Source of the DNA: Musa acuminata AAA Group
Taxonomy: Eukaryota; Streptophyta; Magnoliopsida; Zingiberales; Musaceae
DNA: 64,000 nt
NCBI RefSeq assembly: GCF_036884655.1
Contig: NC_088331.1
Location: 19,802,001-19,866,000, forward strand
Direction of reading: 5' to 3'
A program made the position numbers and the translations under genes. The stretch's first letter is position 1, and every line of letters starts with the position of its first letter. A model generated the notes under the pieces. The model saw only the letters and a list, made by a program, of their open reading frames with translations. It was not told the origin of the DNA and did not search any database. This document shows positions 42,709 to 53,278 of the stretch, piece by piece.

Positions 42709-45031
42709 TGTTGAATCTCGGATTTTGATGATGAAGTCAATTGTCATTTGTTATCTAATCTATGTGTTGAGATAAGTGTGCAGGATTAACTACGATGAGA
42801 GTAAGACAAGCAGCAGGAGTTGCGCCGGAGTCAAGATCATGATCACGTTGGGAGTTCGAGAGTTCGACGGAAGTTCGGACGGTCGTCGGAGGTTCAGAGA
42901 GAACAGATCCGAGAAGTCCAGAAGCTTGCCAAGCGAAGCTCGTCGGAACTCGCCAAGTGGATCGTCGCAAAGTCCAGGAGTATGCCGGATGTCCGCAGAA
43001 GGATCACCGAGGGTTATCGGTTGATCGACGGAAGTTGGCAGGAAACTCGCCGGAAGAAGCGATTGACGCATCGGAGCAAGCTGCAGAAGTTGTCTTAGAG
43101 ATAATCGTAGTTAGCACGATGATTAAGCATGAAAATGGGAGGTGATCCCATTAGCTTAATCTTGGGGCAATTGGGCCCCTGAAAAGATTCAAAGTGGGTC
43201 GAATGGAGTGAACCATTCGGACCCTGATTGCACCAGGAGGTGCAACCGCCCCAGCCAGGAGGTGCAACCGCCTGGGCTGTGGGGTTGAGAGGTGCAACCG
43301 CCCCAGCCAGGAGGTGCAACCGCCTGGGCTGTGGGGCTGGGAGGTGCAACCGCCCCAGCCAGGAGGTGCAACCGCCAGGGCTGCACGGCTGGGAGGTGCA
43401 ACCGCCCCAGCCAAGAGGTTGCACCGCCAGAGCTCAAGTTCCGAGCTCTGCCAGGCGATGCAACCACCAAGCTCAGTCTTCGAGCTTTGGCAGAGTGGTG
43501 CATCAGCCTGAGCTCAGTCTCGAGCTTTGCCAGGTGATGCATTCACCAAGCTCAGTCTTCGAGCTCTGGCAGAATGGTGCATCAGCTTGAGCTCAGTTTG
43601 GAGCTCTGCCAAGTGATGCAACCACCGAGCTCAGATTTCGAGCTCTGCCAGGTGATGCAACCACCAAGCTCAGTCTTCGAGCTCTGCCAGGTGATGCAAC
43701 CATCGAGCTCAGTCTTCAAGCTCTGGCAGAGAGAAGCAATCGGCAGAGCTCAGTCTTCGAGCTCTGCCAGGCGGTGCCACCTCTCCAGTCGAGAGGTGCA
43801 ACCGCCTGATCCCAGAATTCTGGGATTTGATCGATTTGATCGTTTTGAGCTCGAATTTTGAATTGGGTTGGGGCCTATAAATACCCCACCCATTCAGCAC
43901 TGAAAAGACACAGACCCATACCGAAATTGTGATCTTTTCTGTGATTCTAAAGAGCTCAAAAGTGTTGTAAAGCCTTTAAGTCTCCTCCTTCTGTTCTTCA
44001 AGTTTTCAATTGTAAAGTGAGGAGAGAAAGGTCTGTAAAGGTTGTCTCCTAAGCCTGCCAAAAGGAGAGAAACTGTAAGAGGGAAGTTTGGCCTTCGCCC
44101 ATTGAAGGAAGGCACCTAGTTGACGTCGGCAACCTCATCGGTGGAGGAAGCCAAAAGTGGAGTAGGTCAAGTCTGACCGAACCACTCTAAATCTCTGGTT
44201 TGCGTTTAATTTCGAGCACTTTATCATTACTGCAAACCTCCCTCATCACTACTGCTCTCTGCGATTTCACGAACAATTTCGAGCACTTTTTCATACATTA
44301 CAGTTTACATTTCCGTTTGATTCTGCAGAACTGTTTTCCGCGCTTTTACGAACGAGCTTCCTTGCAGTTTACGCTTACATTTTAATCCTATTGATAACTG
44401 CAATCTGTCCTCTACGATTTTACGAACGAGTTTCAACATTTAGACGTAAAACTGCATTCAGACGTAAATCGGCTTTCTTCGCCCAATCATCAGATTTCAG
44501 TTCACGTTTACGTCTTGGTTTGAACTGCATACTGCCTTCTGCGAGTATACAAACGAGTTTCAAAGTTTAGACGTAAATCTGCGTCTAACTGCGTTTAGAC
44601 GTAAATCTGCGTTTAGACGTAAAACTGCGTTTAGACGTAAAACTACGTTTAGACGTAAAACTGCGTTTAGACGTAAAACTGCGTTTAGACGTAAATCTGC
44701 GTTTAGACGTAAAACTACGTTTAGACGTAAAACTGCGTTAAGACGTAAATCTGCGTTTAGACGTAAATCTGCATTTAGACGTAAATCTGAGTTTAGACGC
44801 AAAACTGCGCTTAGACGCAAAACTGCGCTTAAACGCAATCTGCGCTTAGACGCAAAACTGCGCTTAGACGCAATCTGCGCTTAGACGCAAACTGCACTTA
44901 GATACAAACTGAGAATTTGCTTTTGCATCATAATAGTTTTTGAACGAACGCAGCTTTTGGTTTTTAATTTATTATAAGATTTCCGCTGCACTAATTCACC
45001 CCCCCCCCTCTTAGTGCTCTCGATCCTAACA
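42709..45031 (+). repeat. Element H 3' LTR (2323 bp)
   Basis: It is the same length as the 5' LTR with no indels. Substitutions relative to the 5' copy occur at offsets corresponding to 35955, 36938, 36986, 37529, 37533, 37584 and 37865 (approximate positions). The TSD copy GTAAA follows at 45032-45036. Confidence 0.95.
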
Positions 45032-45875
45032 GTAAATTTTGGACCGAGTTATTTTAGTTACAAGGCACCAAACTCAAGATGAGCACAACATAGCATCCAT
45101 AAACTAACGGCCAAAAAGAGGCAGTAAACAGGTGTTTAGAGATGTACCTTCAGTGTTTCGCTAGTTACCAACTTAAAGAGTGGGCAAAATGGCTTCCTTG
45201 AGTCGAATGGTGATATAATACTACATATCATTCATCTACAAAATGTGCCCCTTATGAAGTATTTTATGGTCGGCCAGCTCCTGTGATTCCAAAGTATGTA
45301 ATTGGCTCGGCCAAGGTAGATCAGGTCGACCAAGAATTGATTGATAGGGACAAACTCCTACAATTGTTAAAAGATAATCTCTCTACTGCTCAAGCTAGAA
45401 TGAAGCAGCAAGCCGACACACAACGAGGCGAAAGAGAATTTTTACTAGGATATTGGGTTTATCTTCGCCTACAACCATACAAGCAACTCTCCATCAACAC
45501 TTGAGCCTCCATGAAGCTATCCCCACGTTTTTATGGGCCCTATCATATCATAGAGTGTATTGGAGCCATGGTGTACATACTTAAATTACCTGAGGATGCC
45601 AAAATTCACCTTGTCTTCCACGTGTCATGCTTGAAGCCCGAGTTGGGAGAACACGAGTCACCCCATATCCAACTGCCCAACACCACTAATGATGGAGTTA
45701 TTCAAGCCCAACCACAAGCCATCCTCGATCGCAGGATCGTGATGCGTCGCTGACGTCCCTTTGCTGAAGTACTAGTGCATTGGAATAATTTACCACTTAA
45801 AGATGCCACATGGGAACCATATAAGGAGCTGAAGACCTGGTTCCCTAAGTTCATGGAATCTCAGCCTTGAGGACA
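45032..45875 (+). pseudogene. G1 integrase C-terminal part and chromodomain
   Basis: It resumes the integrase after element H with FWTELF, the third catalytic region (NGQKEAVNRCLEMY) and the ORF pieces 45283-45504 and 45511-45753 (RFYGPYHIIECIG, HLVFHVSCLKPEL). It ends with the chromodomain-like EVLVHWNNLPLKDATWEPYK near 45765-45825. Nonsense codons are present, for example at 45198. Such chromodomains are thought to guide integration to heterochromatin. Confidence 0.85.
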
Positions 45876-45899
45876 AGGCTGATTTGAAGAGGGCAGGTC

Positions 45900-46296
45900 T
45901 GTTAGGACTCTAGTTAGGAGAGTCCTAATTGATAGGGACAATCAAGTAAAACCTACCTAAGCCGCCGACCCCTACTAAAGAGGTGAAGAGACCGGCTAGG
46001 GTTAGGAGGTTGTTTTTTAAAGAAGAATTAGGAGTTGTCAAGGAATAGGAGTCTTGAGTAGGAGTCTTATTAGGAGTTGGTTAGAAGTAGGAGTCTTAAG
46101 TAGGAGTCCTATTAGGAGTTAGGGTTTAGAAGCCCTATAAATAGCCATGTATTCCTTCTCTTTTGATAAGCAATAGATGAATCTTTTTTGTAGCCTTTGA
46201 GCAGCAACTTGGAGGGAGGAACCCCTATAGAGTTCGAAGGAGGCCGATCCCCTAAAGAGATTAACCCCAAGTTTAGAATCCGCAAGGGTTCTAACA
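45900..46296 (+). repeat. G1 3' LTR (397 bp)
   Basis: It runs from TGTTAGGACTCTAG to GGGTTCTAACA with TATAAATA at 46136-46143. The 10-bp terminal inverted repeat is still perfect here, with a changed loop (AGTTAGG). It is followed directly by a Sirevirus LTR fragment. Confidence 0.92.
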
Positions 46297-46555
46297 GAGG
46301 TGTGAGACTTGTAAAAGTTTGTCTCCTAAACTTGTAAAAAGGAAAAAGTTTTGTAAGAGGGTGGTTGGTCTTCGCTTATTGAAGAAAGACCAATAGTAGA
46401 CACCGGTAGCCTCAATTGAGGAGGAATCGAGAGTGGACGTGGGTTATAACGACCGAACCACTATAAAATTGGCGTGCACTTTCTTGTTGCTCTTCATTAC
46501 TATTATTTTATGCCTTATTTACTTATCACTCTTATTCTAAGTCAAGCACACTTTC
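46297..46555 (+). repeat. Sirevirus-like LTR fragment between G1 and J
   Basis: It starts within the conserved downstream LTR block (GAGGTGTGAGACTTGTAAAAG) and includes GACCGAACCACTATAAAA. It is cut at its right by the start of element J. It may belong with fragment F across G1, but its sequence precedes rather than continues F. Confidence 0.8.
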
Positions 46556-47798
46556 TGTTGAATCTCGGATTTTGATGATGAAATTAATTGATAAGCTATG
46601 TGATCTAATGTGCAATTAAGTGACGTAGGACTAGCTTCAATCAAGGAGAGGCAAATTGATCAAAGCAAGAAGAATAAGTAGTTGGGCCATAAGCGAACAT
46701 GTCAGAAGATTGGACGTCAGACCGGAGGAATGGTCAATGTGTCGGCACAAGGCTTCGTGCCATGAGTACATTGAGCCAAGAAGATCAGACATTGTGCCAA
46801 GGAGATCAGATGTTGCGAGAAGGCAACATGCCAATTGGGCAATATGCCAAAAGAAAAGACGATGCACCAAAGGGTCAAACGAAGCACTAGATGAACCAAT
46901 GATATGCCAGACAACTTAGTATTTTTACTTGTAATAATTTGCCTAGATCAAAGTAGTTTTAGTTATAATTGGATTGGTTTCGAATGTAATTAGGCCCACT
47001 CAATTAGGGGCCAACTGGGCCTGAATTAGGGCTATTTTAGGCCAAGAGAAAGGCTCATTTAGTGACCCGAAGCCACGTTAGGTGTGGCACCGCCGGAGCT
47101 GGCGGTAGTACCACTAGTGGTTCAGTCTCTAAGACATAGTCTCCAAGACAATGTCAGGCAGTAGTACCACTAGACGCGTAGTGTCAAGCGGTGGTACCGC
47201 TAGATTGGGCGGTGGTACCACCTAGTGTTAGTGCTGTAGGCGGTGGTACTGCTAGTATCTTGAAAACCGGAGATAAGACACTTTTAGGCTCCAAATTTGA
47301 ATCCATTTAGACCTATAAATACCCCTCTCATCCCTTCTCAGATAACACAAGAATTGAGAGCAAAAAGAAAAAAAATGCTATTGTAATCTTATGAGAACTC
47401 CTCTAAAGCTCTAAGTATTGGTGAAGTTTAAGAGAGGAGATAAAGGGGGTGTAAATGTTCTCTCCTTAACTTGTTAAAAGGAGAATTGAGTTATAAGAGT
47501 AGTTGATCTTCGCTCATTAAAGGAAGATCGGTAGTGGAAGCTGATGGCCTCGAGTAAAGAGGAATCGAGAGTGGATGTAGGTCATGACGACCGAACCACT
47601 ATAAAAATCTGGTTTGCATTTCCTTCATGCTTTTTCCTTCTATTGCAAACTAAATTCATACTTTCACTACGCTTCTATATGCTTTCAAGTCAACATATTT
47701 TCGATATCGGTTTTCATCGAATGAAAGTTTTTCAAACCGACGTTTTTAATGAAAGCATTAACTCACCCCCCCCTCTTAGTGTCGACTCAATCCTAACA
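46556..47798 (+). repeat. Element J 5' LTR (1243 bp)
   Basis: It runs from TGTTGAATCTCGG to AATCCTAACA. A weak GC-rich cluster (GGCGGTGGTACC-type) lies at 47085-47255, TATAAATA at 47324-47331 and a C-rich end at 47765-47773. Confidence 0.9.
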
Positions 47799-47800
47799 GT

Positions 47801-47813
47801 TGGTATCAGAGCC
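47801..47813 (+). other. tRNA-Met primer-binding site, element J
   Basis: TGGTATCAGAGCC two bases after the LTR end. Confidence 0.88.
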
Positions 47814-47847
47814 ATGTTTTTCTCATTTGGTTTAACACCCAAGAGAA

Positions 47848-48790
47848 ATGGCTCTTTTTGGCTTTAAAGGAAGACACTCCATCATTCATCCTCCTATGTT
47901 CAATGGGACGGACTACATTTATTGGAAAACTCATATGAGAGTTTTTTTGCTTTCATTAAACCTCCATTTATGGAATATCATTGAAAACGGATTTCAAAAG
48001 TCTTCTCTTCCAATGAATAATTGGAATGATTTGGCGAAAAAGACTTTCTCTTTGAATGTCAAAGCTATGAATGATTTGTTTTGTGCTTTGGATAAAAATG
48101 AATTCAATCAAATTTCTATTTATGAAATGACTTATGGCATTTGGCTCACACTTGAAATCACACACAAAGGCACTAGTGGAGTTAAAGATTCAAAAATTAA
48201 TCTTTTGATCCATGATTTTAAAATATTTTGTATGAAGCCAAGAAAAACTATTGTTGACATGTACACCCATTTTACGGATGTTGTTAATAGTTTAAAAGCT
48301 CTTGGTAAAAGTTTTTTCAGCCTTAAACTTGTGAACAAGTTTTACAATCTCTTCCTAAAAATTGGGATCCTAAAATAATGGCTATTTAAGAATCAAAGAA
48401 CTTGAACTATTTTCTGATTGAAGAACTTATTGGATCTTTGATGACCTATGAAATGATGTGCAAGGCACATGATGAACTTGATGAACATGAGAACAACCTT
48501 CCAAATAACATGAAGGACTTGACACATAGAACAAAATAAGACCACTGGAGCGAAAACTCAAGTGATGATGACTTTGAACTCCCAATAACAAAGTTTAAAA
48601 AGTTCATTAAACAAGAATCAAAATAAATAAATAAACTTAAAAAGAAGAAGCTGCCAAAGAAGAAAAAAGTATTCAAGGCGGCATGGGACGAAACGAGTGC
48701 ATCTAAAGACGAGGAGCAAACCAATGAAGATGAAGCGGCAAACTTCACTTTGATGACTCTCAACAATGTGGTAAACAACTCAAACAAATT
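47848..48790 (+). pseudogene. Element J gag pseudogene
   Basis: It begins MALFGFKGRHS and is open to 48378 (176 codons). It then shifts frame near ILRSLPK and has stops near 48388 and 48537. The acidic and Lys-rich parts continue to about 48790, but the first CCHC knuckle is missing, apparently deleted between KFIKQES and KKKLPKKKK. The gag wording is closest to F. Confidence 0.85.
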
Positions 48791-50047
48791 TTCTTTACCT
48801 TATTTTAACATTACTTGATGCTTTTTATGAGTTATTTTTTAAATTAGTTAGTAAAAATAAAAAAAAAAATTATAAAAAATATCATGCTTCTCTTTCTAGT
48901 GATTTTGGAAATAATAATAATTAAAATTTGAGCATGACAATTACATGTTAACTCATAGTACTAAGCATGAAAAGTTAAATTCACTTAAAAAGAAAAATGC
49001 ATTACTACAACAAACAAAATGATTTTGATTGAAAATACCTTATGTTCAATGAAATCATACTTGATGATGCATAATGATGTAAGATGTAATGAAAATATTA
49101 AAAGTTTTAGTACCATGCTTAATGTTTTAATTATGCATGAGGATTTGAAGTAATGATGATTTGCAATATTATGCTTTGGAAGTATGAGTTACACTTTTGA
49201 TCTTGATGACTCTCGTGATAAATCTTGTTTTTCGAGTTTAAATGATAATGCATGATTTTGGCTTAGAAAACAATGGCATGCTTGTATGAAATCAATCACA
49301 TAGAGGAATGCATTATTTTTCTTGAAAATGACTCTATCCCCAAAAACTTATTAAATTTTTCAACAAGAGATCCTAAGAGATTAATAAATCTATTTATGTT
49401 ATTATGAATCCCTTGAAAGTGATTTTGATGATTTAACAAATTGAATATTTACACCTTTGTGCTATTCCCCTCTTTTTACCTATGACAAAGGGGGAGAAAG
49501 AATTGCTAGTGTTCACATCTCAAGAAAAGCATATTACTAGCCTACAAAGAAAGGCAAAATTGTAAGCTTGTATGTTCTAAAATGATAAAAAATTTACTAG
49601 CTTGCATGTTCTAATATAACGTAAAACTTGCTAAATTTGCTAGCTTACAAATTGCAAGAATAAAAACTTGCTACGAAGCAAAGTTGCTAGCTTGCACTTC
49701 TTAAAAGAGAAGAAAGAACTTGCTATCTTGAACATCACCAATAATTGCTAGCTTGCAATCTCAAGAGAAGCAAAAGTGTTATCTTGCCTATCTCAAGAAG
49801 CAAAACTTGTATATCTTAAAAGAGAAAGCTAAATTTGCAAACTTGCACAACTCAAAATTGTTGCTAGCTTATATGTTGTAAAATTTACAAATCTCAAAAA
49901 CTTGATAGTTGCACTTGTCCTTTTTGTGGATGACAAAGGGGGTGAAGATATGATGATGATCATGCATGAAATGATGTATTGAAATTTTGATTATGCACGA
50001 TTTTATGATGACATGTTGCTTGGATTCATAATTTATTTCTGAATTTA
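48791..50047 (+). other. Element J gag tail, pre-integrase remnant and 3' noncoding region
   Basis: 48820-49150 holds decayed gag-tail sequence. 49250-49310 still reads WLRKQWHACMKSIT, the remnant of the pre-integrase WLWHRRLGHASMKLIT. Noncoding sequence then follows without integrase or RT. Purine tracts at 49484-49500 and 49932-49948 flank a GCTAGC repeat block. Confidence 0.7.
49501..49931 (+). repeat. GCTAGC degenerate repeat block, element J
   Basis: About seven TTGCTAGCTTGCA-like units alternate with AGAGAAGCAAAA segments, between two GACAAAGGGGG polypurine tracts. It is the same arrangement as in C and D, here on the plus strand. Confidence 0.72.
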
Positions 50048-50052
50048 CGGTT

Positions 50053-50446
50053 TGTTAGGACTCTAGCTAGGAGAGTCCTAATTGAGAGGGACATTCATGT
50101 AAAACCTACCTAAGCCAACCCCTATTAAAGAGGTGAAGAGGCCAGCTAGGGTTAGGAGGTTGTTTCTTAGAGAAGAATTAGGAGTTGTAAAGGAATAGGA
50201 GTCTTGAGTAGAAGTTCTATTAGGAGTTGGTTAGAAGTAGGAGTCTTGAGTATAAGCCCTATTACGAGTTAGGGTTTAGAAGCCCTATAAATAGCCATAT
50301 ATTCCTCCTCTTTTCATAAGTAATAGATAAATCTTTTCTGCAGCCTTTGAGCAGCAACTTGGAGGGAGGAACCCCTATAGAGTTCCAAGGAGGTCGATCC
50401 CCTAAAGAGATCAACCCCAAGTTTAGAATCTGTAAGGTTTCTATCA
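50053..50446 (+). repeat. G2 5' LTR (394 bp)
   Basis: It runs from TGTTAGGACTCTAG to GGTTTCTATCA. TATAAATA is at 50286-50293. The perfect 10-bp terminal inverted repeat is at 50055-50081. Confidence 0.92.
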
Positions 50447-50448
50447 CC

Positions 50449-50460
50449 TGGTATCAGAGC
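50449..50460 (+). other. tRNA-Met primer-binding site, G2
   Basis: TGGTATCAGAGC two bases after the LTR end, followed by about 40 bases of leader before the K insertion. Confidence 0.88.
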
Positions 50461-50501
50461 AGCGTTCTTGGCATCTCGCTGCCCTTCAACAGCCATCCAT
50501 C

Positions 50502-51651
50502 TGTTGAATCTCGAATTTTGATGATAAAATCAATTGATGGGTTAATTGATCTAATCCATATTATTGAGTTAAGTGTGCAAGAGTAACTATGATAACCAGA
50601 AAACACAAAGCAAAAATACCGGAGTCAAGTTCGATGGACGTTTAAGAGTTCGAAGAATCGTCGGAGATGTTGTCGGAACCAACCGAGAAGAAATCGGGAA
50701 CCTGTCGAAATTTTTAGAAGTTCGCCGAAGAGATCGTCGGAGGTTCACGGAGATCACCGAGAAGGCTCGGCTACTCGTTAAAGTCATCACAAGTTCGGGA
50801 GCTTGCTGGGAGTCTGTCGGAAGAAGTTCGTCGGAAAGCTCGCCGGAACAAGACTCGACGTTCGCGGTTGAAAACTTGCTTAGGATGTGTTTTGTTATGT
50901 AGTTCATTTGTAATTAGGATTAGGATTAAGAGATAATCCTATATCCTGGTTAGGGGCCAACTGGGCCCAAAATTAGACTTGGTTTGGGCTAAATTTGAAG
51001 CCCAACAAGTGAACCAAAGGGTTTGGCAGTGGCACCTCTCAGCACTGTCAATGTCTGACAGTGACAGGCGGTGGCACCGCCAGCATCGGGAACCAAAAGA
51101 GAATTCAAATTTTGGAGCCCAAATTTGAATCCTCTTGAGGCCTATAAATACCCCTCAAATCTCAACTGAGATTACAACTTTTTGAGCAGCAATTGTTTGA
51201 GAGAAAGGCCTTAGAAAAGTCTTAGCTAGTCTTGTTTTCAATTTGCTAGTGTTCACCTCCTTCTTTCTTGCTGAAAATATGTAAGAGAGTGAACCGTTTG
51301 AAAAAAGTTGTAAGAGGGGTATTCACCCTTCCCTTTCAAGAGATTTGCTAGTGGAAGGTGGGAGCCTCATCGAAGAGGGGCCTCGCAAGTGGATGTAGGT
51401 CACTTGACCGAACCACTTTAAAAACGGCATAATCTCTGGTTTACATTTCATTACTGCTATTTACATTACTACAAACCTTCTTACTTGCTTTATTTCCTCA
51501 TTACATTTGCTACACAACTTTGCGAATACGCTTTCAAGTTAAGCACTTCCGATTCCAATTTTTATCGTACGAAAGATTTGTCAAAACCAACGTTTTAAGC
51601 CACTACACTAATTCACCCCCCCCCCCTCTTAGTGCCGCTCCGATCCTAACA
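50502..51651 (+). repeat. Element K 5' LTR (1150 bp)
   Basis: It runs from TGTTGAATCTCG to GATCCTAACA, with TATAAATA at 51143-51150 and a C-rich end at 51616-51626. One GGCGGTGGCACCGCC unit remains at 51068-51082. A neighbouring unit differs from the 3' LTR by replacement of the intervening segment. Confidence 0.93.
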
Positions 51652-51653
51652 AT

Positions 51654-51665
51654 TGGTATTAGAGC
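51654..51665 (+). other. tRNA-Met primer-binding site, element K
   Basis: TGGTATTAGAGC after the LTR end; one C-to-T change from the consensus. Confidence 0.85.
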
Positions 51666-51703
51666 TTGGCTCACTCTCATATTTGGTTTAATACCCAAGA
51701 TAG

Positions 51704-53278
51704 ATGGCTTACTCCGGCTTGCATGAGGGTCATTCTATCACATGTCCACCCTTGTTTAATGGGTCGGATTATACTTATTGGAAGAGTCGGATGAGGATCT
51801 TCCTCATTTCTATGGATTTCGAGCTTTGGACTATTGTTGACAACGGATTTCAAAAATCTTCTCTTCCGATGAGCGAATGGAATGAATCGGAGAAGAAGGT
51901 TTTTGCTTTAAATGCAAAGGCTATGAATGCCTTGTTTTGTGCACTAGACAAAAATGAATTTAGTCGTGTTTCAATTTGTGATTCGGCTTTTGATATTTGG
52001 AGAACTCTTGAGGTCACTCATGAAGGCACTAGCCGAGTGAAAGAGTCCAAAATCAACATCCTTGTGCACTCTTACGAACTTTTCCGAATGAAACTAAATG
52101 AGTCCATCAGAGACATGTACACCCGGTTTACGGATGTCATTAATAGACTCAAAGCTCTTGGTAAAGATTTTACTAACTTTGAACTAGTAACTAAAATCTT
52201 AAGATCCCTCCCTAAAAGTTAGGATCCAAAAGTTATGGCCATTCAAGAGGCCAAAGACCTTAAAACATTCCCTCTTGAAGAACTCATTGGGTCTCTAATG
52301 ACATACGAAATGACATGTCAAGCTCATGACGAGCTCGAGAACCCCCTTCCAAAGAACAAGAAGGATATGACACTCAAATAACAAGAAGACCACTTGAAAG
52401 GAACATTAAGTGATGAGGACAGTGACAATGACATTGCACTTTCGACTCAAAATTTTAAAAAATATTTAAGAAAGAACAAATTTAAAAATAATACAAAAAA
52501 TAAATTTGAACAAAAGAAGGACCAAGTGATTTGCTATGAATGCAAAAAACCGGGACACTACAAGAACGATTGTCCTCAAGCCAAAAAGAGAATATCAAAG
52601 AAGAAGGGGCTCAAGGCAACATGGGATGATTCAAGCGCGTCCGAAGAAGAGGAGTCCAACACCGAGCAAGTTCCTCATTACGCCCTAATGGCCATCGGAG
52701 ACGAGGTAACGGATTTAATTGATGCAGATTTACCTTATCATGAATTGTTAAATGCTTTTCATGAGTTATTTGATGTATGTAAGACAAGTAGTAGAAAATA
52801 TAAATTGCTAAAAAAGGAGCATGATAGTCTCACTTGTGATATCGATAAATTAAAAACTGAATATCATGATAGTTTAGCTCCATGTATAAAATGTCATGAT
52901 CTAGAATCTCTCCAAAAGGAGAACTTGCTACTTAAGGATACATTGAAGAAATTCGAGGTTGGTAGCAAATCTTTGAACATGATCCTTACAAATAAGGGTC
53001 ACGTTCCTAAAAGAAGTGGAATCGGATTTGTGAGAAGTCCTCACCAAAATCCAACCACCTTCATTAAAGGCCCCGTCTTACATGTTCGGCACCAAAGCAA
53101 TTGTAACTTTTGTTGCAAATATGGACATAAAACTTATAAATGTCCATTCAAGAAAATTAGTCCGAACAAACTAATTTGGGTTCCTAAAGGAACCATGATC
53201 AATTCTATGTAATATGATGAACAAGTTTTTAAGGCACCCGAAAGAAAATGGGTGCCTAAAAATAATCCCTTCTTGTAG
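51704..53278 (+). pseudogene. Element K gag (524 codons, three nonsense codons)
   Basis: It starts MAYSGLHEGHS. The frame is kept throughout, with stops at 52220 (Trp to TAG), about 52378 (TAA) and 53210 (Gln to TAA). The open pieces are 51704-52222 and 52394-53212. The first knuckle CYECKKPGHYKNDC and the second CNFCCKYGHKTYKC are both intact, with a coiled-coil-prone segment between. It ends at the conserved TAG 53276-53278. Confidence 0.9.
53276..53278 (+). other. Conserved in-frame TAG between gag and pol (element K)
   Basis: The context is TTC TTG TAG AAA CAT. The same frame continues to the protease site YLDSGCSRHMTG at about 53315-53350. The context is the same in A. Confidence 0.78.

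Larger units (their letters stand above)
35929..45031 (+). mobile_element. Element H: young, complete, pol-less Sirevirus-like element with a foreign ORF
   Basis: It is 9103 bp with 2323-bp LTRs at 35929-38251 and 42709-45031 that differ at seven sites by my line-by-line comparison. It has a perfect GTAAA TSD, an intact primer site and a polypurine tract. The internal 4457 bp encode gag and a separate 371-codon ORF only; no protease, integrase, RT or RNase H is present in any frame. Its gag, LTR termini and 3' noncoding sequence resemble element A. It sits in the integrase gene of G1. It must have been copied by enzymes supplied in trans. Confidence 0.95.
29156..46296 (+). mobile_element. Element G1: Ty3-gypsy chromovirus with three insertions
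   Basis: It comprises a 30-bp LTR remnant, leader, gag, protease, RT, RNase H, integrase, chromodomain and a 3' LTR at 45900-46296. RT before integrase is the gypsy order, and the C-terminal LVHWNNLP...ATWEP is chromodomain-like. Interruptions are a reversed solo LTR of its own family, a Sirevirus solo LTR and complete element H. Removing those three leaves an element collinear with G2. Flanks (ATTTT left, GAGGT right) do not match, so one side has been rearranged. It carries many stops. Confidence 0.88.

Noticed and set aside
35929..45031. Segmental duplication or assembly error explaining the two 2.3-kb repeats
   Set aside because: The repeats have TG...CA ends, are flanked by a 5-bp TSD, enclose a primer site and polypurine tract, and split one integrase gene cleanly. 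That is an LTR retrotransposon.
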